A DNA stretch of 64,000 bases from Blattamonas nauphoetae (lineage: Eukaryota > Preaxostyla > Oxymonadida), in NCBI GenBank assembly GCA_033064195.1, contig JARBJD010000116.1, positions 1-64,000 on the forward strand, in the 5' to 3' direction. The notes beneath the pieces are model-generated. The model was given only the letters and a program-made list of their open reading frames with translations. It searched no databases and was not told the DNA's origin. Both the position numbers and the translations under genes were made by a program. Shown here piece after piece: positions 24,076 to 35,095 of this stretch; position 1 is the stretch's first letter; each line of letters starts with the position of its first letter.

Positions 24076-26510
24076 ATGAAAATTCGCGAAATTGGACTCG
24101 TTCTGTTGGACGAAGTGCTCTCCAATCTGATCGTTCGAAGCCTTCCTGCTACCGTTCATCCCTCTGCACTTTCTGTATTCTTTGTGACTTCCGAAGTTCC
24201 CCCGAGTAAGTTTATGTCAGAGCTCGTGCCAAATGTTTGTTTTCTGACAATGATGACGAGAGAAGACTCTGCTCGAATCGGAGCGAGAGCTGGAATGTCT
24301 TCACATCACTTTACTTCCAATCACTCGCTTGTGCTCGTGTGGGGGGAGATGGACAGACAAGAACTCGTCACGTTCTCCGTCGGGAAGTTGATGCAATACC
24401 AGTCGCACACCAATCAGATAAAGAACAAGTGATCATTCGTATTTCAGCCCTCATAAAAACACAGGGCACCATCGCAAGCACGCTCCTCCATCCCCCGCTG
24501 GTCATCTTTCCGCCTGCGCCGACTCTCTCCCACCCGCGACTCGTGTTCACGTCTTCGCTGTCGCACGTGAAGGTGGGCGAGTACTACATCAGCACTCTGT
24601 CGAGAACGTCGCCCAATTACCCGCGTCGGATGAACGATAAAAGGCGAGATGAAGCAAAGCTTCAACTGGTTCTGCTGAACGACCGCCTTCTCTCTCCACC
24701 GAACAACTGGAAGCCACCCCAACAACCCAGCATCTCGACACCTTGCGAGGAATCGACGATTATTCTAAGTTTGCGAGGTCCCTGTTTGCGGTGTCCAACC
24801 CCCTTCTCCTCGCTGAAGAGCTGATGAAGCGGATCGAATGCCTCGGATGAGTGTTCGGCAATCTCGAGCAGGGTTTCGCTGAGGCCTTCGACATTCAAAA
24901 CACGAAACCATCACCGCTCTCGTTCGTTGCTCTCCCCGACATGGAAAGCTCGCTCGCAACAATGCGCAGCTCGCAGCCGCTTCAGTACGACTTGTCTGTG
25001 CTCCACCATCTGCTCCGATTCTGCGTTGCTCTGTGCCGACTCTATCCGCAGACGAGGCCGTCGCTGTCTGTCTTCATCCTCTCCTCCATCGTCAGCCAGA
25101 GCGTCTTTCTCATCCACACCATCCAGCGCCCCGCGGCAAGAACGGCCTCGCGCTGGTCTTCTCCTTCATCAACGTCACCCCTTCCCTCTCCACGCTCACG
25201 TCGACTGTCCAGCCTGACGATTCCCTTCTCGCCCGATCTGCTCCGCGGCAGAAGACACAATCACCAGTCCCTCTTGTCTCAGTCAGCCGCATCGAGTCTG
25301 CCCTGTCTCTTCCAATCTCGTTCCCAAAGGCTCACCGTGTCATCGTGTCGCTTGGCTCGCTCATCCCACTCTTCGCCTCCAACCAGATGTTCCCTCTCTC
25401 GATCGTCCCTCGCTCGTTCCTCTCTCAAGGCCAGATCAGCCACAACAACCGCACCTCCACGATGAAGGACAACATCGATGAGCTGAACCACATCTTCAAC
25501 GTGTTCTTACTCGACATCCCCCCACTCTCTCTTGAGTCACACCCCTTCGACCGACGAAAGCCTCACTCGACAGCATCTTCAGGTTGTACACTTCTGCGTC
25601 CTGCCCTGATGCATGCGAAGCGGTCAAGGTGGAGACCTCGATCTTGTTCAGGCGACTCAAAATTCGCAGAGAGGAGACACGCTCGCGATGAGAAGTGGAA
25701 CGAGCTCGTGAGCATTCACAGTCAACACTGCCATCAAGCTGAAGCAGAGACCGCCCAACAGCTTCTGCAACATGCAGAGCACGCTCAGCTGTCTTCGTCA
25801 TCCTCCTCTCTCTCTTCCGCTTCGTAGTGACTGCCAAGCACTGTGCATTCCTTAAGTTCCTCGTCGTGGTCGAGAATTTCTGGGCGTCTGCGGCGACGAA
25901 GGCGGAGTGTTCGTATGTCGATCCCGATGAGGCCATCACTCTTTCCTTCGTATCCAACAAAGAGTTCATGGCGTTCTTCAAGCCGCATGGGACTTCATCT
26001 TTCGTTCCGTTCATTTCCAAGTGCCTCCCTCCAAACCTCCTCTCCACGCTGTTTGTGTGCTCCCCTTCCCGTCCACCTACGTCCCCCCTCGCCCACCGCT
26101 CTGCTCATCTCCGACCACCACTCCATCCCTCTCACCGCCTTCATCGAATACTTCAACGCCGCCTTCTTCCCATCCAACAGCTCTGTTGTTCTTGATTCCT
26201 TCGCAGTCTCGCAGCGTCTCTGGACACCGCAGGCTGTATCTACTCTCAACGCCACGACAGACCTCCTCCTCGACACCGTCTGCATCAACACACGCGAGAC
26301 CTTCCTCTCCCTTCTGAAGCAGAACAGCGCTGTTACCTCTCCGCTCTTCTTCCGCGGATTTATACGTAGTTTGCAGATTCCGAAGACGGAAAACCTTGTC
26401 ATTCCAACGTGGACATCGCTGGTCACTCCCTCACTCGGCGTTAAGCAGCATGATTACCTTCGATATCTGTCATCCATGGTACAGGAATCCTTCTCTCCAA
26501 CCTGATCGTT
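24076..26510 (+). pseudogene. Unrecognised large-protein relic
   Basis: Plus-strand protein-like pieces follow each other through shifting frames: MKIREIGLVLLDEVLSNLIV (24.08 kb), HPPLVIFPPAPTLSHPRLVF (24.5 kb), LQYDLSVLHHLLRFCVALC (24.98 kb), GKNGLALVFSFINVTPSLS (25.14 kb), MKDNIDELNHIFNVFLLDI (25.46 kb) and NTRETFLSLLKQNSAVTSP (26.28 kb). Order and strand are constant, so this was one gene of at least 700 codons. I do not know the family. Many frame changes without splice signals mean it is broken, or that the sequence carries many small errors. A 15-bp GTAAGT...CAG stretch at 24206-24220 could be a tiny intron. Confidence 0.5.
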
Positions 26511-26994
26511 CAATCGTCATGTCGGAAGATCTGATCTCGCTCTGTCCAGTTGCATCTGCTACATTACCTCCACCCCATCATGTTCTTCTACGAGAACCTG
26601 CAAAACAGCCACAAGACTCAATTGGAATCAGAATCAATCACTCTTTCAGACGATAATGATCTTCACCTCCTTCTATCTTTACTCATCTCATTATTTTTCT
26701 TTGAGCCTTCCCTTGTTGTCTCATCTGTCGTTCATGATCATCTTGAATAATAGTTAGCGCTTTTTATCATTCTTCCATGGCGATCAACCCAAAACTAACT
26801 TTGGTTCACTTGTGTCTTAGTGTATTCACTCAACGCAGAAACGAGTATCGGATCATTCATTATGATGAAATATCGACAGAAATCTTCGATCTTCAGATTC
26901 AGATCCGCGTAGGCACTGATTATGGGTTCAAAACAAAGAATGGGCTCCAACTCCTCGAGAACTGAAACGCGCACCCAAGTTCTGGTCCTCACCA

Positions 26995-27125
26995 ACTTCT
27001 ATTGTGATTCTCTTTCACTTTTTCCAGGACATCTGATTTCTTTGGATTTGAGGGGTTTTTTGGTTTTCCCTTATAAACATCATCAGATAAACCCGCAACT
27101 TCGGGAAAACCCGCAACTCCATGTG
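26995..27125 (+). repeat. Repeat with double AACCCG motif, partner of 22.2 kb and 31.66 kb
   Basis: Contains CTTTGGATTTGAGGGG, then AGATAAACCCGCAACT (27085-27100) and GAAAACCCGCAACTCC (27105-27120). It is inverted relative to 22225-22330, and its motif pair is also inverted relative to 31650-31678. Confidence 0.6.
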
Positions 27126-27339
27126 CTAACAACCGAAGTCACCTCAAGTGTTCATATTACGGCAATCCGGTGTGGACCAATATTGCATTCAAAATCCACA
27201 TTTTTACCTCTAAATCTGGTGTCTTCATTTCAAAAGTGCTCATTGTGGGACGATTTGAAAAATGAAAATGAATCAACCAGGTTCGAAGGTTACTCTCGAA
27301 GAGAACCACAACCCTTGGAGGAAACAGCTCTCCTACCCT

Positions 27340-30300
27340 GGATTTTTTCCGGTACAACACTTCTTTTCTTGTTTATCTTTCAAGTGTCTCTCATTCAGTT
27401 CGACACCTTCTCAATCAATGTATTCGACTGCTCCAACGCACTGCACGGCTCAGACCCTCTCTACCGAGCTCTTGGTACGATCTGTTAGAGCGCTGCAGAC
27501 ACACTGAGCATAGTCACTGAAAGTGTGACAATCTTCTTTCTTGACCTCTATTTTTCGGCGGTGATGATGTCCCCACTTTTCATCGTTCGAAGCAACCCAA
27601 AACGAGGTGTCTAATGTATTGTTACTTTAGGAAAGTTCCGGACATGCATAGCGGTGCTGGCGATGGGTCTCGTCTTTTGCCAGCGACTACTGATGGACTA
27701 CGCGTTCTGGCGTGCCGTGGTGAGCGTTGGAACAGCAGCAGGGATTATTCTTGCGGGGATTATGCAACCATTCTACTCGCGTTTATCGAACTTCCTCATG
27801 CTTCATTTCAGTGTTTTTGGAACACTTCGACTTGGCCTTGAAATCGACTTCCTGGTTGATTCTGGAACGGGACAGATTATTGGAACAATCATTTTGGGAT
27901 TATTTAGGTTGGGGGAGAGATTAGACTCTCGATCCACTTCCTCCTTCCTCTGAAGGTTCAAGAACGGCGTACCTGGGGCGTGACAAAAACCAAAGGCAAC
28001 GAAGTGCTGCCCTGATTTGATTTAGCATCGGAAGAATGGAAATGCAGACTGAGACAACATGTGGGAAGGAAGGGTGTGGAACTAACAGTTCGGTGCATGT
28101 TCCACGAAAAAATCCGTTTACTCCCGCTGACACAATTTGCAGACAGAATACATGCTTTCTCTGTCATGCACTGAAAGGAGGACAATGCTCTTCTTGCAGA
28201 TTACGCCCTGTTTCTCCAAACGGTTTCGGAGAACCGAATGAAGGCACAAGTCATGATGCTGCATGCAGAAAGGCAAGACCTGGTATTACAACACGATTTC
28301 TGATTCATTGCGTGATGAAGGGCGAATCAGCAGAGAACGGGAGTGGGGAGGAGAGTCAATGGAACTGAACCTGAAAATGCATCTTCAAATCGCAGAAAAC
28401 GACAGAGAAGACGCCAGCGACGCTCAAATCGAGTTTTACGAAAATATGAGGAAACAAAGACCGTATTTCTCTCTTCTCCAAGAAACATCAGACCCAAGTC
28501 GTGAGAGCGGAAGCGTCGTCGAAAAAGAGTTATGAGCAGCTTCTCAGCCAGCACCCAAACGACATCGCAGTACTTTGCTCGAAGAAGAGCGGGAACATCA
28601 AAGGCATCTTCCTTCATCAACGCTCTCAGCTTCATCGGCGATGTGGGAACGAATTTGTATGGGATATGACCAAAGCGGAAGACATGAACAAGACATTCGA
28701 CATTGTGACGTCCCTCCTCCCATATTTCACCAGTTACGGACACACAATGACATCTCTGATGAAGACCGTGTATGACAGCGACGTCGAGAACGAAATGTGG
28801 GAGTATGTGGACATTCCTGTCGCCACCGCCTTCTTCGACGCCACGACCAACCCCACCATCGATGTCACGACAGCCGACAGATCGTTTCTGAACCTCGTTG
28901 CAGACTTGGCTCAGCTGTCCACGCAAATTGGAGCGATGAAAGACGTGCCGATGAGTTCAAGGAAGTCCACTCTCGAATTATCTCGTGTCAGTACAATTCA
29001 TACCATCAACTGTTTGAAGGAGGATAGCGAGCACTCGTCGCATATGCCGACAATGCCAGCGTGCCAATGCGGACACTCTTCAATTTGATGGTGGCTCTCC
29101 TGGCGGCCGTCATGCTGATTGCGATGATTGTGTCGTACACCTTCCTCTCACTGGGTGACGGAGGATGGAGGGGGACTACACGACAACTCGGATGGACGAA
29201 GAAGAAGAGGAGGAGGACAACGGGTTGGAGAAAGAGGAACAAGACTCCGAAGAGATGGTGGAAGATGGAGTCAACGACGAACGAAGCGAACGTGACGAGA
29301 ACAATCCAGAAATGTCCAGCACACCTGCCCAGAACGACACATTCGAATCCTCATCCGAACCGAAACCTTTAAACTCCGACCACTCGTCACTTGTCTTCGA
29401 AGGTCAAAAAGCGTTCCTCTCCTACAGCTGAGATTGGATGGGAGGGGAAGAGACTCGCCTTACAATCACTCTGACGTGTACAGCGGAGACATACTTCCAT
29501 CACTAACTCACTACAACTCATCCACCTCGTACACAACTGGATTTGTTTGACCAACAACAGGAGCTCCATTCTCACCATCGTTGAATCCCACTGTCACTCA
29601 GTTCTCGCTCAACCAGCCAACACAACCACCAGTCGAGACGAAAACAGACTTCGGATTTGGACAGTTCACCGCTCGCTCCCTTCTGACGCAGCGGGACGAG
29701 GATGACGACCATCAAACTCGGCGAGACGACGCGGAGTGGGAAGAGGCATTCGAGAACGCAGTGGAAGATCTGATCGCTGGTCACAAGACCATCCACAGCG
29801 GGATCCCAATCGTGACGAAGATTATCATGGTCTCTCACGTTGTCCTCGTTTTTGGGCTGCTGGTTGGTTACATGGTTCCTAACAATTTCTCGTTCAACAG
29901 CTTCACAGACAGTGTGGACAACATCCTTCTCGCAGCGATCCGCCCCATCTGTCTGACCAATTCAAACTTCTTCCTTCTCAACCTCGCCTTCGACATGCCG
30001 TTCCTCGTCTTCCCCAAACTCATCACTCACCCAACCAATTCAGCCTCATGTCGAGACAACGATCAATCTGTCTCAGTACAGGAGCTACACCTTGAAACTT
30101 CTGTCAGGATCGTTGGATTAATTCCACAAAACCAGCCTCATCACCCACTTCGACACCACAACGGACACATTGACAAACGACAAGCTGATCGACGCTCGAA
30201 CCATCACCCGATTCGACAACGACTTCAACATCGAGCAGCTGCTCGTTCCAGGAGACTATTGCATGACTGACAAGGCTTCCTGCATCGCAGAACCGATCCA

Positions 30301-31430
30301 TGAACGTCTGCACGAATCACATGACACACTGGTCGGGCTACAGTCTCTCGTTTCGCGCTTTCTTCAGTATGGAGAGTTTCTGAAAGAGGAAGATGAATCA
30401 CAGTTCAACGAAAACCATCCGATCTTCCATTTCATGAACTCTGCTCTGCGAAAGGACCTGCGTGAGGGGACGATGAGCATGATGAAACGAATGTGCAAAG
30501 ACTGCGGTGCTGACAAAGACATCTTCGTGAGCAATCGTCTGATCATCGTGGTTGTGCTCGTCGTGGCGTACTTCTTCCTTCGATTTGTCATGATTCAGCC
30601 GTACGTAATTTTCAAGCGAATGAGACTGGAGGATCGGCGACTGGACGAGCTGATCTCGTTCGACACCGACGATGGGAATTATATTCGGTTTGTCGATGCG
30701 ATGAAGATCGGGAACAAAGGAATCAACGGCCAAAGAGAAAAGATGATTGATGCACGAACAGCGTGATCCGGATGCACGAGCAGCACGAGAGCGCAGGGAT
30801 GCAGGAGACAGCGATGGATGTGCTGATGAAGGCGACGAAGCGAGCGTTCCGGGAAGAGGAGCAGAACATGGTGGACCGTCTGAAGGCGGGAGGGAAGACC
30901 TCTTCGCTGACAAACGAACAGATTGACTCACACAAACTGGAGCACCGTGTGATGATCCAACGGCTGGGCATCATCTTCGATGGGCTGCGTAGGAAGGACT
31001 TGGCTCGACAAGCAATCTCCGTTCGCCATCAGACACGCCTCTTCGACCGACATTTCATCACCAGCGACTTGTGCGATTTGACAAGTGGGTGAATCTCTGT
31101 CGATCATACTCGTTACATTTCCATTCATTTCACCCCGACCGCCGCACTATGACGTATCATCCGACAGGATTGATTGTGAGGTTGTCGTCGTTTGTGGCGC
31201 TGATCTAAATTGTGGCGATATTTATTGTATTCACGATCACATTGCAGTCACATCGGAAGAAACTGTTGAGTGAATGCATCAACGTTCAGACCTCAAACTC
31301 CCTCACTCCTGACAGCTCCAAACTCACATCGGCTCCCCACTCACTCAGCGCAATGAAGACGAAGAAGAAGCGGAAGCGATTTTGGAGGAGATGCAGGAAG
31401 GAGAGTGATTGAGCAGGGAGAAACGAGAAG
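27340..31430 (+). pseudogene. Tiny-macrocysts (TmcB-like) multi-pass membrane protein relic
   Basis: Recognised from several landmarks in correct order. The N-terminal membrane part is at 27.35-27.95 kb (AFWRAVVSVGTAAGIILAG, LHFSVFGTLRLGLEI). TPR-like helices follow at 28.04-28.6 kb (EDNALLADYALFLQTV, MELNLKMHLQIAENDRED, YEQLLSQHPNDIAVL). Later come further membrane helices (29.1 kb FNLMVALLAAVMLIAMIV; 29.82 kb MVSHVVLVFGLLVGYMV; 30.54 kb IIVVVLVVAYFFLRFVM). This layout is that of TmcB/TmcC proteins known from Dictyostelium and other protists. The first part stays in one frame if very short introns are allowed (27484-27498, 27608-27631). Downstream there are clear frame changes near 28.3, 28.5, 28.6, 29.1 and 30.1 kb, so I call it a pseudogene. 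Confidence 0.65.
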
Positions 31431-31649
31431 GTGGAGTTAGAATCGCCAATTCTCGAAACATCGTTTCCAAGAGTTCGACCCACATTTCGTTTCGTTCCTG
31501 TTTTGTTGTGATCTTGATAAACCATCTTTTCTTGTTCATTTCATGAGATTATGCATTCTCCAGAACAGATTTTAATGAAATAATATGAAAAAACCTCAAA
31601 ATAATGATGAAACTGGGAATATATCCGAATTCTGGGTCCAAGATCCGGG

Positions 31650-31678
31650 GTGTGGGTTTATCCGGAGTTGCGGGTTAA
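31650..31678 (-). repeat. Double AACCCG motif, right partner of 27.1 kb
   Basis: Reads GTGTGGGTTTATCCGG then AGTTGCGGGTTAAAT; its reverse complement matches the motif pair at 27085-27120 (AACCCGCAACT shared). The inverted pair encloses the Tmc relic almost exactly. Confidence 0.55.
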
Positions 31679-32039
31679 ATCGAGTACGTTAAGGGATGCG
31701 TGGGTACGTGGTATCCACGGAGAGGAGTATCATCAAAATCATAATTCTTCGTCTATTTCCCGAAATTCATCATTTGCATCCAATTTTTCATTTCCAAAAA
31801 AACATAGAAGTTGTCTCGATCTACTCCGAAATTTGACCTTTTTTCCGTTTTTCTCTTAAATGGATGATTTGTTTCCATTGTATCACATATAGACCTCTTT
31901 TTTTGTTGTTTTACATCCTTTCTCTGTCTTTGAACAAGTTTTGTTACAAAAAAGTGTACAAAAATGTGCTGATCTTAAAACGGCCATTTCATGCGCGATC
32001 ATGCTTGAAATGCAAAAATTCACCTGTCCTCTGTCTATT
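31679..32039. other. AT-rich spacer with no gene seen
   Basis: Low-complexity AT-rich sequence; open frames are short and unsupported. Confidence 0.4.
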
Positions 32040-32470
32040 GTTGGCATGTTAATTGGATTGGACGGTGCCAGCGTTGGACTGGACAATTGACTTCGGTTGG
32101 ATATTCAATTTTCATCCTGTTCATTTTACTCTCATTCCATATATTTGTTTCCTTTCACTTGAAAATGAGAATAGTCTGTTGAAAATCAGCGAAATGGTGA
32201 GAATCCGATGATACTCTTCTTCAAGTGACGAGTTGCTTGATCCACCCACCATTGGACGTCATTGGATGTCATTGGACATTTCGCTGATACTTTTGTTCTG
32301 ATGTCTTCTCAATTAGTGCATACCGTTTTTGAAGTTTTCAAAGAGTCGGCAAAATTGGACTGTCCGATTGGACATCCAGTCCTGGACGTCCAATCGACAT
32401 CTAGAAAGGGTCACAGTTGCTTCTCCATTTCGATGTTGGTGTGATATTACCACCCATCTCTCACTTTTTT
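32040..32470. repeat. TTGGAC-rich dispersed repeat, related to 15.3-15.5 kb
   Basis: Contains many TTGGAC/TTGGACGT boxes and then, from about 32357, the ordered blocks GATTGGACAT, GTCCAATCGACA, GGGTCACAGTTGC and CCATTTCGATG. The same blocks in the same order lie at about 15395-15475, at the left end of the DIRS-like fossil. It is probably a detached end of the same element family. Weaker TGGACATTGGAC boxes occur at 34.84-34.88 kb. Confidence 0.5.
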
Positions 32471-32750
32471 GATTAGTCTTAGACCTCATCACTTTGTTTG
32501 AGCGAGGTAGTGCCTTCATCTCTGCATTTTGCTGCCCCTGGATGTGACCAAACTCAGAACAGTTTGAGTCGCCGTTGATAGTGTTTTCTCTCTTTATTTT
32601 CAATTTCTAGCCACTTCCTTCACTTCTTCTCTCCATCTCTTGCAGGAACAGGGTGCTCATTCATCCACAAGCGAAAAGTCAACACGATCGAACTGTCGGA
32701 CGTCTTCTCCTCTGAGAAGAAATGAACAACTGTCATCGAATTGGTAGAAA

Positions 32751-33523
32751 ATGGACTCAGAGTATTTTCAAAGGGAACCTCCAAGACGACGGGCATATTG
32801 TTCCCCAATATGCACTAGGATGGGAGATCTGTTGCCATCGGTTTGCATCTCTTGCTTATTCATTTTTTTGACATTTTTTCATCGTATTGGACCCTCCTCA
32901 TTCATATCTTCACATTCGACATATAGATCGGGAGTTAAGGGGAGATTTGAGCAGATCGCGAAACAGGCCAAGGCGAAGAGGCAAGAATCGGAGGAGATGG
33001 TAGCTAGGAATATGGAATCAGATGATGAGAAGAAAGATTCGAAGACAGTTGTGATTCCAAAGGAAGTGAAGTCTCCAGAACCCAGCCAGAACAAGATTGA
33101 ACAAGAACACACTGTTGCACTTGTTGTAACTCTAACTGATCAAACGATGGCCGAATCAATCGGTGAAGAAAAGAAGGAATCAACAAAACAAGTCGAGAAG
33201 AAAGAAGAACCGAAAGTTCAGGACAATGAAATACTTTGCGAAAACAATGGAAGAGAAGAATTTATCATCGATACAAGGTTTGTCAGAATGAATTCCCAGA
33301 AATTTCATCTCATCTGGATTGTCCTCTCAAGAGATATCTCCGTTCTTCATAATCTTTCACATTCTCCACATTGATCCTTCTTCTCTTTTTCTCCTTAACC
33401 TCCAGAATTCAACATTTCCCCCCACACGACAATGCTCCAACGAAGTCAACGTCGTTGAACACAGCTTCTTCAACCGGGTATTCTTCACAATCGCTTTCCT
33501 CAAGACCTTCCTCTAAATCATGA
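32751..33523 (+). CDS. Small acidic/lysine-rich hypothetical protein, three exons
   Basis: No family recognised. Preferred exons are 32751-32840, 32940-33277 and 33406-33523. Introns start GTTTGC and GTTTGT, and the phases fit. The protein begins MDSEYFQREPPRRRAYC. The centre (KQAKAKRQESEEM..., EEKKESTKQVEKKEEPK) is strongly charged and probably disordered, and it ends in a Ser/Thr-rich tail (STGYSSQSLSSRPSSKS). An alternative first intron at 32831-32926 also keeps phase. The gene stands alone between decayed sequence on the left and the MITE on the right. Confidence 0.5.
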
Positions 33524-34201
33524 TCACACTTGTTAACGGTCTCACCTACTCTTTTTTGGTCATACACAGACACCCTGGACTGAATTTGTGTTCTGGTCTC
33601 TTCGAACTCGGCGTATTTCTACTTGTGCATGGCCCTGATGATCACACTTGCGAAAATCGGAAAGGAGGGGAATCAAAGATTCTTGGACGCTCGCTTCGAT
33701 CTGAACAGGGAGTGACGGTGAATGAAAAGCAAACAAGGAAGGGGATGCGAGGAAGAACGAACATAGACGCGCTGTTGATGTTTGTAAGATCTCAACCAGC
33801 CCTAAAATAGACTGAGCCAATCGTCGAAGGAAATTCAGAAGAATCACAACAAGCTGAAGGTCGGCTGCCGTATATTTTGTCTTCTTTTCACTTAATTCGT
33901 CACTAATCACACTTTTTTACCTTGTGTCATTTTTACCAGCCAGGTTCTGATATCCACCCTCGCCATATCAATTATTCCATCTTTGAGATCATTGCTGCAA
34001 GAATATGTTTGTTGAATTGATAATTCGAGGAGAAAAGGATGTGGTTTGGAATGATCATCCCATTTCCATCCGATAATTCAGTTCTCCGGACACAATTGAC
34101 CTCAATCTGCTGAAATATCTCTAATCTGCCCACAGAACACCTTCCCTTGTCGTTTCGAGTCATTTTGTTGCAATGACTTGGATTTCACCCATTGCCCGGT
34201 T
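33524..34201. other. Spacer, no gene supported
   Basis: A minus-strand frame at 33910-33560 has a plausible helical start (KYTAADLQLVVILLNFLRRL) but no ATG and no matching splice site, so I leave it out as a gene. Confidence 0.35.
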
Positions 34202-34808
34202 TTATAGATCCACTCAAAACCCGGAATTTCTCCTAAACCCGGAACATGGGGGTTGAAAGATACATATTGGGCAAACTAAGAAAAAAATAAAATTTGAGAA
34301 TTATAGACCGACGCAAATCAGAGAAACCCTCAAAATACTGTATACAGCAACAATGCCTACATTTTTCTCAACTTTTTTGGATCGTTTCTCCACAACCAGC
34401 CATCCGTTTTGCACCAAATAAAGTGCATTGTTATCGTAAACATCTCGACAAAAGCTGCTCAAAAAATGAAAGATATTTTTTTCTAAGACTTTTTTCTCGA
34501 GAAAAATATGGGTTTTTTTCTATTTTCCCAAATATCCAGCATTTTTTCTCCAATGTTTTCTCAAATTGTTCGTTTCATCAAAAAAACGTTTTTGTGAAAA
34601 TTTTCATCAAAATCGGTTCACAGGTTGTGAAGATATGACCAGTTCTCCTGATTCAAACAGGTCCAAAAGAGGTATTTTGAGGGTTTCTCTGATTTGCGTC
34701 GGTCTATAATTCTCAAATTTTATTTTTTTCTTAGTTTGCCCAATATGTATCTTTCAACCCCCATGTTCCGGGTTTAGGAGAAATTCCGGGTTTTGAGTGG
34801 ATCTATTA
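34202..34808. mobile_element. MITE with 134-bp perfect inverted arms and TTA target duplication
   Basis: The element spans 34205-34805 (601 bp). Its left arm, 34205-34338, is the exact reverse complement of 34672-34805; I compared the two base by base and found no mismatch over 134 bp. TTA lies directly outside both ends (34202-34204 and 34806-34808). The ends start TAGATCCACTC and contain two AAACCCGG boxes, a style shared with the AACCCG motifs at 17, 22, 27 and 31 kb. It encodes nothing convincing. A 3-bp TTA duplication and long inverted ends point to the PIF/Harbinger superfamily, moved by a transposase supplied elsewhere. Perfect arms indicate recent insertion or gene conversion. Confidence 0.88.
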
Positions 34809-35095
34809 TGAACTCCCTCGGCTCCCAAATAGGAGACTGGACATTGGACTGGACATTGCCACCTCGACTGGACACAGCTTAACAGGCCAAGTCTATTGAA
34901 CCCTTGAACGATATTTAGGTGATTTTTGATTTTTTTCCACGCACATATATTGTTTTCCACATTTCATTGAGAATCGCTCCCATATTCAAGCACCTCCTCA
35001 GATTCACACGGACTCCCGCCATTCTCCTCAGTTCCTCTTCTCTTCAGACATGAATAATCTCCTTCTCACGCCATTTCACATTCAAACCAACTTCA
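34809..35095. other. Spacer
   Basis: Contains TTGGAC boxes near 34840-34885; otherwise nothing seen before the 3-prime end of the next minus-strand gene. Confidence 0.4.

Noticed and set aside
17203-31678. AACCCG motifs as interstitial telomere repeats
   Set aside because: Copies come in spaced pairs with different flanks and alternate in orientation, rather than forming tandem runs.
34294-34638. 114-codon frame inside the MITE
   Set aside because: It starts in one inverted arm without an ATG, is AT-rich and has no coding character.
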